The notes under the pieces are model-generated. The model was given only the letters and a program-made list of their open reading frames with translations. It was not told the DNA's origin and did not search any database. This document shows positions 53,950 to 62,229 of a stretch of 64,000 nucleotides of DNA, one piece after another. How positions within the stretch are numbered: position 1 is the first letter of the stretch; each line of letters opens with the position of its first letter. This DNA comes from CAWUIO01 sp963922455. GTDB taxonomy: Bacteria; Bacteroidota; Bacteroidia; Cytophagales; Microscillaceae. Made by a program: the position numbers and the translations under genes. Location of the stretch: positions 1-64,000 of the forward strand of contig CAWUIO010000001.1 in assembly GCA_963922455.1 (NCBI GenBank). Reading direction: 5' to 3'.

Positions 53950-54489
53950 TTATTTGGCCAAGTTTAAAAAGGGGAGTACGTGAGACCCACCCGAAGCTTC
54001 TAAAACAAAATAAGCCATGCCAGGGGGAAAGTCTTGAGCGTTTAATGAAAGGTATACCTACCACGTTCCTGAAATTTGCTAAGTAAAACTCCTGGAAACC
54101 CGGAAGGGCTAATGAAGATAAGTTGGACTTTACTGGCCTCTGGCATATGAAACTCCAGCCTACCCTCACTTACTAAAGGGTTTGGGTAAACGTTGAAATC
54201 AAAATCTAGCCTTACTATCGCCGGCTAGAATCTGCACGGTATCACTAGCTACCGGATACCCCAAACTGCTAGACCCACTCAAGATTACCCAGTTGTTGGG
54301 GTTCTTCCAAGATGTATCGATTTCCCCCAAAGCGACATTGCTTTCAAATAAAGCTTGGGCCAAGAGACCAGAGATAAACCCCGAAATCATAAGAAGTTGA
54401 AAAAGAAGAAATGCTCTTTTGAACCTAGAAGAAGAGAATACCCACAGAAGTAATTGATTCATGACTGTTGCTAAGTAGAATGGGGACAT
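53950..54489 (-). pseudogene. Decayed T9SS-secreted protein with two frameshifts
   Basis: Reading the minus strand, a first frame (54489 to 54199) has a hydrophobic signal-like segment (FLLFQLLMISGFISGLLAQ) and a T9SS-style mature start (TSWKNPNNWVILSGSSSLG). It stops at GDSKARF. One base over, the reading continues as LDFDFNVYPNPLVSEGRLEF through RYTFH, the start of a type IX sorting domain. A second shift restores LNAQDFPPGMAYFVLEASGG and ends at a TAA at 53950. The three frames together give a short secreted protein with a complete sorting domain, so the gene is broken by two small indels. Sequencing error is the main alternative, although two in 540 bases would be unusual. Confidence 0.72.
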
Positions 54490-54637
54490 TGTTGAATTGT
54501 ATTAAGTGTCGTGTAATACATTACTAAGACTCCACCCAAGGCAACATGCTGCAACAAGGCTTACATTTTTTTACGCACGCCAAATGAAACAAGTCTCCCC
54601 TAGCACTTCTTTCCATGACGAGAGGAAGCCCCTAAGG

Positions 54638-55732
54638 CTAGCTTGCATAGATGTCTAGAGCATAAATACTGGGGAGATGGTGGTTAAGGGCTTGCCAACT
54701 TTGGCCTTTGTTTTCGGAGAAGTATAGATTGCCTGTGGTAGTACCAAAAGCCATAAATTGCTCGGAAAGCAAGAGGCTATGGCGCAATACGATATCAAAA
54801 CAAGTGCCTTGGGGCAGGCCTTCCCGGTAGGAATGCCAATTTTTCCCTCCGTCTAGGGTGTGGTAGATAGCTAAGGACTGGTCTAAGGCGACCCTACAGT
54901 CATCACTGGTAGCGGGAATCACCCAGGCTTGTTCGGGGTCATCTGGGTCAAGCGCCAGACTAAAGCCATAACGGATTTTTTCTTGTGAATCGGTCACGTC
55001 GGTCCATTCCTGTCCACCGTCTCGACTCAAAAATACCCCACAGTGATTTTGCTGCCAAAGCACATCCGGATGTTTGGGGTGAATCATCACCCGGTGAGGG
55101 TCTTGTCCCACCTCAACGAGTGGATTAGGCAAAAAGTCAGCGTGAAGGCCTTGGTTACGGACCTCCCAGGTTTGCCCCCCGTCCTTCGTTTCAAAAACCC
55201 CGGCACAGCTTATACCAATGTAGAAGTGTTGGCTATCTCGGGGGTCCATCACGATGCTATGAATCCCTGGATATTTTCTACCACCCCCAAACCACTGCCG
55301 GATACGGCTTGGATGCTCCCATAGGCTGTTTACCAATTCAAAGGAGCGGCCCCCATTATCACTGCGAAACAGTCCGCCCGGTTCGGTACCTAAATAGAGC
55401 ACCTCCGGCTGGTCGGGGCCTGCCGATTGTATGGACCAAATGTATTGTAGGCTGGCAGGCACTCCGGGCTTTACCTCGGAGCTAGGGGGGTATTTGGGAG
55501 CGGCTACTTCTTTCCAGGTTTTCCCTTCATCGGGGGAGTAATGTAATTTATTCCCCCAATGCCGGTGGGCGAGGGCGACCCACCAGGTTCCGTGGCGGGG
55601 GTCGCGGTGGATAACTGAGACAGGCATGCCTTTAAAATGGACGTGTTCCAGTTGCCATTGGGACTGGAAATATCGGTAAACCACCAGGCCTTTTCCGGTG
55701 GCTACAAGCAGTATTTGGTTTTGATTGGGCAT
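54638..55732 (-). CDS. BNR/Asp-box beta-propeller protein
   Basis: Soluble 364-residue propeller of the WD40/YVTN/BNR-like (sortilin/sialidase-fold) class. Asp-box motifs recur (SPDEGKTWKEV, SDNGGRSFELV, TKDGGQTWEV, SRDGGQEWTDV, TLDGGKNWHSY, SENKGQSWQAL). There is no signal peptide, so it is cytoplasmic, and the sialidase catalytic residues are not evident. It is therefore probably not a glycosidase despite likely automatic naming. It follows a MoaD-like gene by 12 bases on the same strand. I recall this propeller + MoaD/ThiS pairing from other bacterial genomes, but not an established function. Confidence 0.82.
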   Translation of the reverse strand: MPNQNQILLVATGKGLVVYRYFQSQWQLEHVHFKGMPVSVIHRDPRHGTWWVALAHRHWGNKLHYSPDEGKTWKEVAAPKYPPSSEVKPGVPASLQYIWSIQSAGPDQPEVLYLGTEPGGLFRSDNGGRSFELVNSLWEHPSRIRQWFGGGRKYPGIHSIVMDPRDSQHFYIGISCAGVFETKDGGQTWEVRNQGLHADFLPNPLVEVGQDPHRVMIHPKHPDVLWQQNHCGVFLSRDGGQEWTDVTDSQEKIRYGFSLALDPDDPEQAWVIPATSDDCRVALDQSLAIYHTLDGGKNWHSYREGLPQGTCFDIVLRHSLLLSEQFMAFGTTTGNLYFSENKGQSWQALNHHLPSIYALDIYAS

Positions 55733-55744
55733 AGGAAAGTGACA

Positions 55745-56017
55745 TTAACCTCCCGAAACAGCTTGGGCGATATAGATTTCATCGCTGTCTTTTACCACAT
55801 CGCTGAGGTGTTCTTCGTCTTGAATGGGTTCTTCGCCTATAAAAATATTGACGTGTTCGCGGAGCCGTCCGTGTTCGTCTACCAGGTAGTCGCGGATACC
55901 GGGATGCTTAAGCTCCAACTGGTCCAAGACCTCCTTGACCCGGGAAGCCTGGATTTGGGCCGGCTTTAAGTCGGGATAAAAACGTTTGAGGGTATAAGCA
56001 AATCGTATCTGGGCCAT
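55745..56017 (-). CDS. MoaD/ThiS-like sulfur-carrier (beta-grasp) protein
   Basis: A 90-residue ubiquitin-fold protein. It starts with the strand IRFAYTLKRFYPDL, has a helix RVKEVLDQLELKHPGIRDYLVD, the phrase HVNIFIGEEPIQ, and ends SDEIYIAQAVSGG. The C-terminal Gly-Gly is what E1-like enzymes adenylate before thiocarboxylation in MoaD and ThiS. No MoeB/ThiF, MoaE or ThiG gene is in view. It is co-directional with a BNR propeller gene and divergent from a cysteine desulfurase/SufU operon, about 110 bases away. This hints at a dedicated sulfur-transfer route; an alternative is a protein-conjugation role. Confidence 0.85.
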   Translation of the reverse strand: MAQIRFAYTLKRFYPDLKPAQIQASRVKEVLDQLELKHPGIRDYLVDEHGRLREHVNIFIGEEPIQDEEHLSDVVKDSDEIYIAQAVSGG

Positions 56018-56130
56018 AAGAACCGAATAATATCTTAAAATAATTCACAAATTAGTAAAAAAGCTCCTAAGTTTAAACTATTCAAAATTTTTAGGAGTTC
56101 AATATATTCAATTGACAATTTAAAAGCCCT

Positions 56131-57345
56131 ATGCTGGACCCAAGCCAAATTCGATTGGATTTCCCTCTCTTTCAAACGCCCGAATGGAAAGACATGGTAT
56201 ATTTGGACAATGCGGCTACTACCCAGAAGCCTCAGGTAGTGATAGATGGGGTAAGTTCCTACTATCAAGAAAGCAATGCCAATGTACATAGGGGCTTGTA
56301 CCCCTTGGCCCAAAAATCCAGTGATTTGTACGAAGGGGCCCGGAAAAAAATAGCAGATTTTTTAAATGCTCAGGATACTTCTGAGATTGTATTTGTCCGC
56401 GGAGTCACCGAAGGAATCAATTTAGTAGCCCATTCTTTTTTGGGGCCGCGCTTGAAGCCAGCGGATGAGATATTGATATCGGCTATGGAGCACCATGCCA
56501 ACCTGGTACCTTGGCAAGCCTTGGCTAAGCAGTATCAGGCCCACTTAAAAATCATTCCCCTAAACAAGCAAGGGGAGATAGATCGGGAAGCTTTTTCTGC
56601 CATGCTTAGCCCCCGGGTTAAAATGTTGGCTTTGGTACATACCTCCAATAGTTTGGGGACTATTAATCCGGTGGCCGAACTGATTGCCCAAGCCCACGCC
56701 TACCAAATACCGGTCTTAATAGATGGTGCCCAAAGCATTGTTTCGGAGTCGCCAGATATGCAAGCTCTCGATTGCGATTTTTTTACTTTTTCCGGGCATA
56801 AAGCCTTTGGGCCAACGGGGATTGGGATTTTATACGGTAAACAAGAGTACCTGGAAGCGATGGAGCCCTATCAATTGGGGGGGGATATGATACGCTATGT
56901 CAGCTTTGAGGAGACTAAATATAGTAAAGCTCCTCATAAATTTGAGGCAGGGACTCCTCACCTAGACGGAGCGGTGGGTTTGGTAGCCGCTTTAGATTAT
57001 ATAGCGCAGCTAGGCCCAAAGCGTATTAAAGAATACTACAAACATATCCTCCGATATACCGAAGAAAAAATGAGATCGCATACCGGCTTGACAATTATTG
57101 GTCAAGCGAGCGAAAAAACCGCCATTATTTCCTTTCTCTACCGAGAAGTGCACCCCCACGATTTGGCAACGGTATTTAGTGAAGCGGGTATTGCTATTCG
57201 GGCCGGGCATCATTGTACGATGCCCTTGATGCAATATTATCAAATCCCTGGGACGGCCCGGGCTTCTTTTAGTATCTATAACACAGAAGCCGAGGCCGAC
57301 CATTTGGTGGATACTTTAAAAACAGTAAAAGCTTTATTTGGATAA
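56131..57345 (+). CDS. sufS: Cysteine desulfurase, SufS family
   Basis: PLP-dependent enzyme of 404 residues that takes sulfur from cysteine as a persulfide. Hallmarks are VYLDNAATTQKP near the start, HHANLVPW, DGAQSI, the PLP-lysine in FSGHKAFGPTG, and the catalytic Cys in RAGHHCTMPLM. These place it in the SufS/CsdA group. The ATG at 56131 follows AT-rich sequence. SufU-like protein is encoded three bases after the stop, so the two form one transcription unit. It probably feeds Fe-S cluster assembly, and possibly the divergently encoded MoaD-like carrier. No SufBCD genes are in the window. Confidence 0.93.
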   Translation: MLDPSQIRLDFPLFQTPEWKDMVYLDNAATTQKPQVVIDGVSSYYQESNANVHRGLYPLAQKSSDLYEGARKKIADFLNAQDTSEIVFVRGVTEGINLVAHSFLGPRLKPADEILISAMEHHANLVPWQALAKQYQAHLKIIPLNKQGEIDREAFSAMLSPRVKMLALVHTSNSLGTINPVAELIAQAHAYQIPVLIDGAQSIVSESPDMQALDCDFFTFSGHKAFGPTGIGILYGKQEYLEAMEPYQLGGDMIRYVSFEETKYSKAPHKFEAGTPHLDGAVGLVAALDYIAQLGPKRIKEYYKHILRYTEEKMRSHTGLTIIGQASEKTAIISFLYREVHPHDLATVFSEAGIAIRAGHHCTMPLMQYYQIPGTARASFSIYNTEAEADHLVDTLKTVKALFG

Positions 57346-57348
57346 ATT

Positions 57349-57777
57349 ATGGCCCAAGACTTAAAAAAACTGTACCAGGACTTAATCCTGCATCATAACC
57401 AAAACCCACAATTTTTTGGCAAGTCCCCGGAGAGAAGCCATCAAGTTGATGCCTACAATCCGATTTGTGGCGATCAGTTTGCTTTGTTTTTTGAGATGGA
57501 TAATGCCCGAATTGAACAAGCCAGTTTTCATGGCTACGGCTGTGCTATATCCAAGGCTTCCTCCTCCTTATTGATGGAATACATTCAAAACCGCCCCTTG
57601 CCCGAAGTAAACGAATTGATACAACTTTTTTTAAACTACCTGGACGAACCAGAAAAATATGCCGAGCAATTGCCCGAACCATTGAGGGCCTTTGGGGTAG
57701 CCCGAAACTTTGCCGGGCGTCAACAATGCGCCTCCCTTAGCTGGGAAAGCCTCAGAGATTATTTAAATAAGGTTTAA
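57349..57777 (+). CDS. sufU: SufU-like sulfur-transfer protein
   Basis: A 142-residue NifU-N/IscU-like protein that accepts sulfur from SufS. The three conserved cysteines are visible in NPICGDQ, GYGCAISKASSS and RQQCASLSWES. The serine-rich segment after the second Cys and the insertion before the third are typical of SufU rather than IscU. It starts three bases after the sufS stop. SufU usually binds zinc and activates SufS. A SufSU pair without SufBCD close by suggests either a split suf cluster or a specialised supply of sulfur. Confidence 0.88.
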   Translation: MAQDLKKLYQDLILHHNQNPQFFGKSPERSHQVDAYNPICGDQFALFFEMDNARIEQASFHGYGCAISKASSSLLMEYIQNRPLPEVNELIQLFLNYLDEPEKYAEQLPEPLRAFGVARNFAGRQQCASLSWESLRDYLNKV

Positions 57778-57875
57778 AAAATCAGGCAAGTAAGTTAGCC
57801 CCTCCTTCTTCTTTTCTTTTTTGAGCAAAAAAGCAAAATTTTATATCGATTTATAATTCAAAAAATAAATTAAAC

Positions 57876-58454
57876 ATGGATCATAGTACAGAAGGTGTAA
57901 CGCTTTTAACTCAGTATGTGGTGGATGTTTTGGAGGTAGTCGAGCAGCTTGGATATTCAACCGAGGCTTTATATGCATTGGTTGAAAACAATGATTTAAA
58001 AAATCCTTATGCGCATCTGCCCATGAGCCTTTACAATACGCTTTGTGATAAAGTAGAGGAATTATATGGGGAAAAAGTAATCCGAGAGGTTGGGCTACGG
58101 ATTGGCCAAACGGCCTTTCAGATTTTACAAGAGAATGGAGTGATTGCCCAAGGACCTACTGTCAACGAAGTCATGGAAGGCATTGAGATAGCTGCCGAAA
58201 CCACCATATCTGACCCCCAAAACCGGGGTTGGGAGATTTTGGAAAGTTCTCCAAAACAAATGAGAATGCGAAGGACCCAAACCTTCCATAGCAAACTTCA
58301 ATTGGGTTTGCTTCGAGGCTTAGCCGCCCAAAGCCCAGAAGTGCTTCCCGATTCGGTTATGGTGGTGTTTGCCAAACAAATAGCCCAAGGGGATGAATTT
58401 GACGAGTATTTGATTACCTGGAAATCCTCCAAAGGCGAACTGCTTCCTAATTAA
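57876..58454 (+). CDS. Hypothetical soluble protein
   Basis: A 192-residue soluble protein with no signal or membrane segment. The N-terminal half is helical (LLTQYVVDVLEVVEQLGYSTEAL; YNTLCDKVEELYGEKVI) and loosely recalls ligand-binding domains of AraC-type or heme/NO-type sensors. The C-terminal half is beta-rich (RGWEILESSPKQMRMRRTQTF, EYLITWKSS). I do not recognise a family. It lies 98 bases after sufU with an AT-rich gap and has its own terminator, so it may be a separate unit. Confidence 0.65.
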   Translation: MDHSTEGVTLLTQYVVDVLEVVEQLGYSTEALYALVENNDLKNPYAHLPMSLYNTLCDKVEELYGEKVIREVGLRIGQTAFQILQENGVIAQGPTVNEVMEGIEIAAETTISDPQNRGWEILESSPKQMRMRRTQTFHSKLQLGLLRGLAAQSPEVLPDSVMVVFAKQIAQGDEFDEYLITWKSSKGELLPN

Positions 58455-58485
58455 TTATCTATAATCAAGAGTTTGTGTTTGTTTT

Positions 58486-58515
58486 CCGTCCGGGTTTTGG
58501 CCTGGGCGGTTTTTT
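58486..58515 (+). terminator. Rho-independent terminator
   Basis: CCGTCCGGG and CCTGGGCGG form a 9-bp stem (two G-U pairs) around TTTTGG, followed by six Ts. It lies about 30 bases after the hypothetical gene stop. Confidence 0.85.
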
Positions 58516-58645
58516 ATTTTTTCTCTTCTGGTGAGACTTTTTGACCAGTAAAGACACCTACCTTATAGCATAGTAATTTGTCAGTACCGTGCAACACTTC
58601 TCTTAACCAACGGTCTTTCAGAAAAACGATATCATAAAGCCAACC

Positions 58646-61117
58646 ATGAAAAAAATTTACCTATTAATCCTATTCGCCTTAAGCGGGTGGGGGTGCCCAA
58701 GTGCTTGGGCCAAGGCCTATCCCGAAGAAAACCCTAAAATGTATTACCAGGCAATGCGTACCGATGAAAAACCCACCATCGACGGTCGCCTGGAAGAAAA
58801 TGCCTGGTATAAGCAGCCTAATTTTTATAAGGGCCATTTTACGCAAAACCAACCCAATAATGGCCAAGTGTCGGCCCAGGAAACCGAAATTTACATTTTG
58901 TACAATGACCAGGCCCTCTTTATTGGGGTCCGTTTATTAGACACCCAAGCCGATAGCATTCTGACCCAATTTGGCCCCCGAGACTCCCAAAGCCAAAATG
59001 CCGATATGTTTTCTGTAAGCATTGACACCTATAACAAACAACAAAATGCCTTTAGCTTTATGGTATCAGCGGCGGGAGTACAGACCGATATTTTCATCAC
59101 GGGGGACAATGAGGATGAAAACTGGAACGCCGTCTGGAAAAGTGCCGTGCATATCGACGAACAAGGTTGGTACGTAGAAATGGAAATACCCTACTCAGCC
59201 ATTCGATTCCCCAAACAGGATGTACAAACTTGGGGGATCAATTTTATGCGGCAGGTGCGTCGAATTAGGGAAATAAGCTATTGGAACCCAGTAGATGCTT
59301 CCATAGACGGCTTTGTAAATCAATTTGGGGAGCTCCAAGGTTTGCGGGATATTGAGCCTCCTCTCCGCTTGTCATTTACGCCCTATGTTTCGGCTTATTA
59401 CACCCTGGATGATGTCAACCAAGACCAGGGCGGTTCCTTCAACGGAGGGATGGATATCAAATATGGAATCAACGAAAGCTTCACCTTAGATTTAAGCTTA
59501 ATCCCCGATTTTGGGCAGGTGCGTTCCGACAATGTCGTCCTTAACTTATCGCCCTTTGAGGTACGGTTTAGCGAAAACCGGCCTTTTTTTACCGAAGGCA
59601 CTGAGTTATTTAACAAAGGCGGTTTGTTTTATTCACGACGGATCGGGGCAACATTTGGCTCTCCCGATTTGAGGGAAAATGAAGAAATTGTCTCTGGGGT
59701 CTCCGAAGCCCCCTTACTCAATGCCACCAAAATGTCGGGACGGACCGGCAAGGGTACCGGGATAGGTTTTTTTAACGCCCTAACCAATCAAACCCACGCT
59801 ACCGTAGAAAATTCCGAAACGGGGGAAAGAAGAGAAGCCATGGTAGACCCGGTAACAAATTTTAACGTGCTGGTCTTTGACCAAAACCTAAAAAATAACT
59901 CCAATATCGGGATCATCAACACCAATGTTACTCGATTTGGTAGCTACGATGCCAATGTCACGGGGGTAGACTTTCGCTTTAATGATAAGAAAAACACCTA
60001 TAGGCTAGACGGTTTTGCCGCATTGAGCCAAATTTATGACCGGGAGGGAGAGGATAATATCCTGGGGTATAAATACAATTGGTCTTTTGGTAAAGTAAGC
60101 GGAAAGTGGCAGTTTACCGTGGAGCAAAATGTGGAAAGTGATGATTATCAGATCAATGACTTGGGTTTTTTGCGGAGTAATAATGAAATCGGGCATTATG
60201 CCTGGGTCAATTACAACCTCTTCCAACCCAAAGGCATCTTCCTCCGGCGTCGGCACGAAGTAGGGATTTGGTATGAGCGGCTCTATAACCCGAGTGTGTA
60301 TACCGGCTACGGGGTTTGGAACTACAATTGGCTTCGTTTCAAAAACTTTTGGGAAAGTGGGATTTTCATTGGGATTAGGCCTAATGAAGGCTATAATTAT
60401 TTTGAGCCCCGGGTGCAAGGCCGATACCACCGTTGGTTGCCCCACCATAATTTTAATGTCTGGATTGATACCGACCGTCGTAAACGTCTATATTTTGAAG
60501 TCTATGCCGGGATGTGGGAGCGTCCGGTTTGGTCAGAAGTAGAAAACTGGTGGGGTATTTCCCCCAATTTTCGGGTCAATGATAAGTTTTCTATCGAGCA
60601 CAACCTCAATTTTAGCAAGTCGCGGAATGAGCGAGGGTTTACCCGTTTTATTCACAATGAGCAAGATGAAATTGAGGAAATCATCTACGGAGCCCGCACA
60701 GTCCGCAATATTACCAATACGTTTAGCCTTAATTTTTCATTTAACGCTAAGATGAACCTCAATCTCCGGGTACGTCATTATTGGAGCAATGTACAGTATA
60801 AGCGGTTTTTTTACTTGGATGAGGAGGGGATATTACGCCAGTCGGATTACCAAGGACTGGAAGAAGACGGCACTCCGTCTCACGACCGAAATTTTAATGC
60901 CTTCAATGTAGATCTGGTCTATGTCTGGCAATTTGCCCCAGGCAGCGAGATGTCGGTAGTCTGGAAAGATGCGATCATCCAAGACGATGCCCAAACTCAG
61001 GTCAACTTTTTACAAAATTTCAAGCGAACGGTTCGGGCCCCTCAAGTGAACAGTGTCTCGATCCGGATTTTATACTTCTTAGACTACCTCTATCTCAAAA
61101 AGAAGAATAAAAATTAA
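58646..61117 (+). CDS. DUF5916 outer-membrane protein with CBM9-like domain
   Basis: Outer-membrane protein of 823 residues. A signal peptide (1-23) is followed by a CBM9-like domain (about 35-225; PTIDGRLEENAWYKQP, LFIGVRLLDTQ, WYVEMEIPYSAIRFP). A long DUF5916 beta-barrel region follows (about 230-823), with the usual NLSPFEVRFSENRPFFTEGTELF and FYSRRIG signatures. Such proteins are common in Bacteroidota and thought to sit in the outer membrane. The substrate is unknown; in CBM9 relatives it is sugars. The gene stands alone, and element copy 13 starts five bases after its stop. Confidence 0.9.
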   Translation: MKKIYLLILFALSGWGCPSAWAKAYPEENPKMYYQAMRTDEKPTIDGRLEENAWYKQPNFYKGHFTQNQPNNGQVSAQETEIYILYNDQALFIGVRLLDTQADSILTQFGPRDSQSQNADMFSVSIDTYNKQQNAFSFMVSAAGVQTDIFITGDNEDENWNAVWKSAVHIDEQGWYVEMEIPYSAIRFPKQDVQTWGINFMRQVRRIREISYWNPVDASIDGFVNQFGELQGLRDIEPPLRLSFTPYVSAYYTLDDVNQDQGGSFNGGMDIKYGINESFTLDLSLIPDFGQVRSDNVVLNLSPFEVRFSENRPFFTEGTELFNKGGLFYSRRIGATFGSPDLRENEEIVSGVSEAPLLNATKMSGRTGKGTGIGFFNALTNQTHATVENSETGERREAMVDPVTNFNVLVFDQNLKNNSNIGIINTNVTRFGSYDANVTGVDFRFNDKKNTYRLDGFAALSQIYDREGEDNILGYKYNWSFGKVSGKWQFTVEQNVESDDYQINDLGFLRSNNEIGHYAWVNYNLFQPKGIFLRRRHEVGIWYERLYNPSVYTGYGVWNYNWLRFKNFWESGIFIGIRPNEGYNYFEPRVQGRYHRWLPHHNFNVWIDTDRRKRLYFEVYAGMWERPVWSEVENWWGISPNFRVNDKFSIEHNLNFSKSRNERGFTRFIHNEQDEIEEIIYGARTVRNITNTFSLNFSFNAKMNLNLRVRHYWSNVQYKRFFYLDEEGILRQSDYQGLEEDGTPSHDRNFNAFNVDLVYVWQFAPGSEMSVVWKDAIIQDDAQTQVNFLQNFKRTVRAPQVNSVSIRILYFLDYLYLKKKNKN

Positions 61118-61122
61118 GATAT

Positions 61123-61257
61123 GGGGGCTTGCCCTCGCCCAGGAAGTATGGCGAAAAATAAGCACGTATGGACTGGGCGAGGGCCGGGCTTTCGCTACTC
61201 GCTGCCTTTCCCCGCCTGGCCCCTACGAGCTCAAACAGGCCGCTCTATCCCTAAGCC
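61123..61257 (+). repeat. Structured intergenic element, copy 13 (T type, forward)
   Basis: Begins GGGGGCTTGCCCTCGCCCAG and ends ATCCCTAAGCC. The internal stem is a perfect 12-bp pair, GCCCTCGCCCAG with CTGGGCGAGGGC. It shares conserved boxes with copies 4 and 12 but has a different arm sequence, a clear case of compensatory change. It lies between convergent genes. The remaining 61258-61426 holds nothing recognised. Confidence 0.92.
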
Positions 61258-61426
61258 TTCTTGTGGGTAGAAAACCAAAAGGCTAGAGAGCGACCCAAGC
61301 TACTTCCTTAAATTTTGTTATTCCTCGAGATTTGTTGCTAAGTATAATTAGTGGAAAAGGCCCACCGCAAAATATCAGGGGGCGGGCTATCTCTTGAATT
61401 GTCGGGATACCAAAGTTTATTTCTGC

Positions 61427-61975
61427 TTAAGAAACCCAGGCTTCTTGCTTGATTTCATACAAAATAAAATCTTGTAGGGGGCTATCTTTGGGCAGTAGGG
61501 GGTGTACAAAAGAACCGATGAGTTCCATCCCAATCTTTTGCATGACTTTTTCGGAGTTGAGATTGACCCGGGAAGCAAAAGAATAAACATGCTCGAGTTT
61601 TAATTTTTCAAAAGCAAAGCGCAGGCAAGCCCGGGCAGCTTCGGGGGCGTGTCCTTGCCCCCAAAATTCGGGTAGCAGGCGCCAACCGATTTCCACTCCC
61701 GGCGTGAAGTGACTCTCAAAACCGATGTGCATCATCCCAACCATTCCCACCAGGGCGCCACTTTCTTTGAGCTCAGTAGCAAAAAAGCCAAAACCATGGG
61801 CTTGGATGTGGGCATTATACCTTTGGGCAGCTTCGCGTGTCTGCTCGGCGCTCATCAGGGCGGGGAAGTGTTTCATGACCCGAGTATCTTGGTTCATTCG
61901 GATAAAGTGCGGGATGTCTTTTTCTTCCCAGGCACGCATGCCCAGGCCTTCGCTCTCGATGATGTATGGCTCCAT
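61427..61975 (-). CDS. GNAT acetyltransferase, RimJ/RimL-like
   Basis: A 182-residue GNAT-fold N-acetyltransferase of the Acetyltransf_3 type. It has the early strand LRA-like phrase (MRAWEEKDIPHFIRMN), acceptor region ESGALVGMVGMMHIG, the acetyl-CoA pyrophosphate loop region EIGWRLLPEFWGQGHAPEAARACLRFAFE, and VNLNSEKVMQKIGMELIG, where Asn and the following residues are typical of this group. These enzymes acetylate protein N-termini or small amines; the target is unknown. It is a single gene on the minus strand. Confidence 0.9.
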   Translation of the reverse strand: MEPYIIESEGLGMRAWEEKDIPHFIRMNQDTRVMKHFPALMSAEQTREAAQRYNAHIQAHGFGFFATELKESGALVGMVGMMHIGFESHFTPGVEIGWRLLPEFWGQGHAPEAARACLRFAFEKLKLEHVYSFASRVNLNSEKVMQKIGMELIGSFVHPLLPKDSPLQDFILYEIKQEAWVS

Positions 61976-62047
61976 ATGGCCCTTAATTAAAGGAATGGTG
62001 AAAAAATTAAAAAACTATTGAGGATTTTTTCAGCTAACATGTTTTTT

Positions 62048-62177
62048 GGCTTAGGGATGGAGCGGCCTGTTTGAGCCCGCCGCTGGTTTGTGGGGAGGTG
62101 GCGAGTAGCGAGAGCCCGGCCTGCACCACCACTTTTGGGTCTTATACAACTATTTGCCCTGGCGCAGGCAAGCCCCT
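62048..62177 (-). repeat. Structured intergenic element, copy 14 (T type, reverse)
   Basis: On the minus strand it begins GGGGCTTGCCTGCGCCA and ends ATCCCTAAGCC. The internal stem pairs GCCTGC with GCAGGC where copies 4 and 12 have GCCCGC with GCGGGC, so a C-to-T change on one side is matched by a G-to-A change on the other. It combines T-type ends with the GGCGGGCTC second stem. Confidence 0.9.
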
Positions 62178-62229
62178 AAATACCCCCATCCGAGGTAAAT
62201 CCGCCTTGGGATCACGACCAGGACGGCTA

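Noticed and set aside
53897..54169. Minus-strand 90-residue ORF
   Set aside because: It is a third frame through the decayed T9SS gene and structured element copy 12; its translation has no gene-like features.
54608..54640. Sequence GAGGAAGCCCCTAAGG resembling a T-type element end
   Set aside because: No matching GGCTTAGGGAT box is found about 130 bases away, so a decayed copy cannot be supported.
56035..56313. Minus-strand ORF over the sufS start
   Set aside because: It is the antisense frame of a clearly conserved enzyme.
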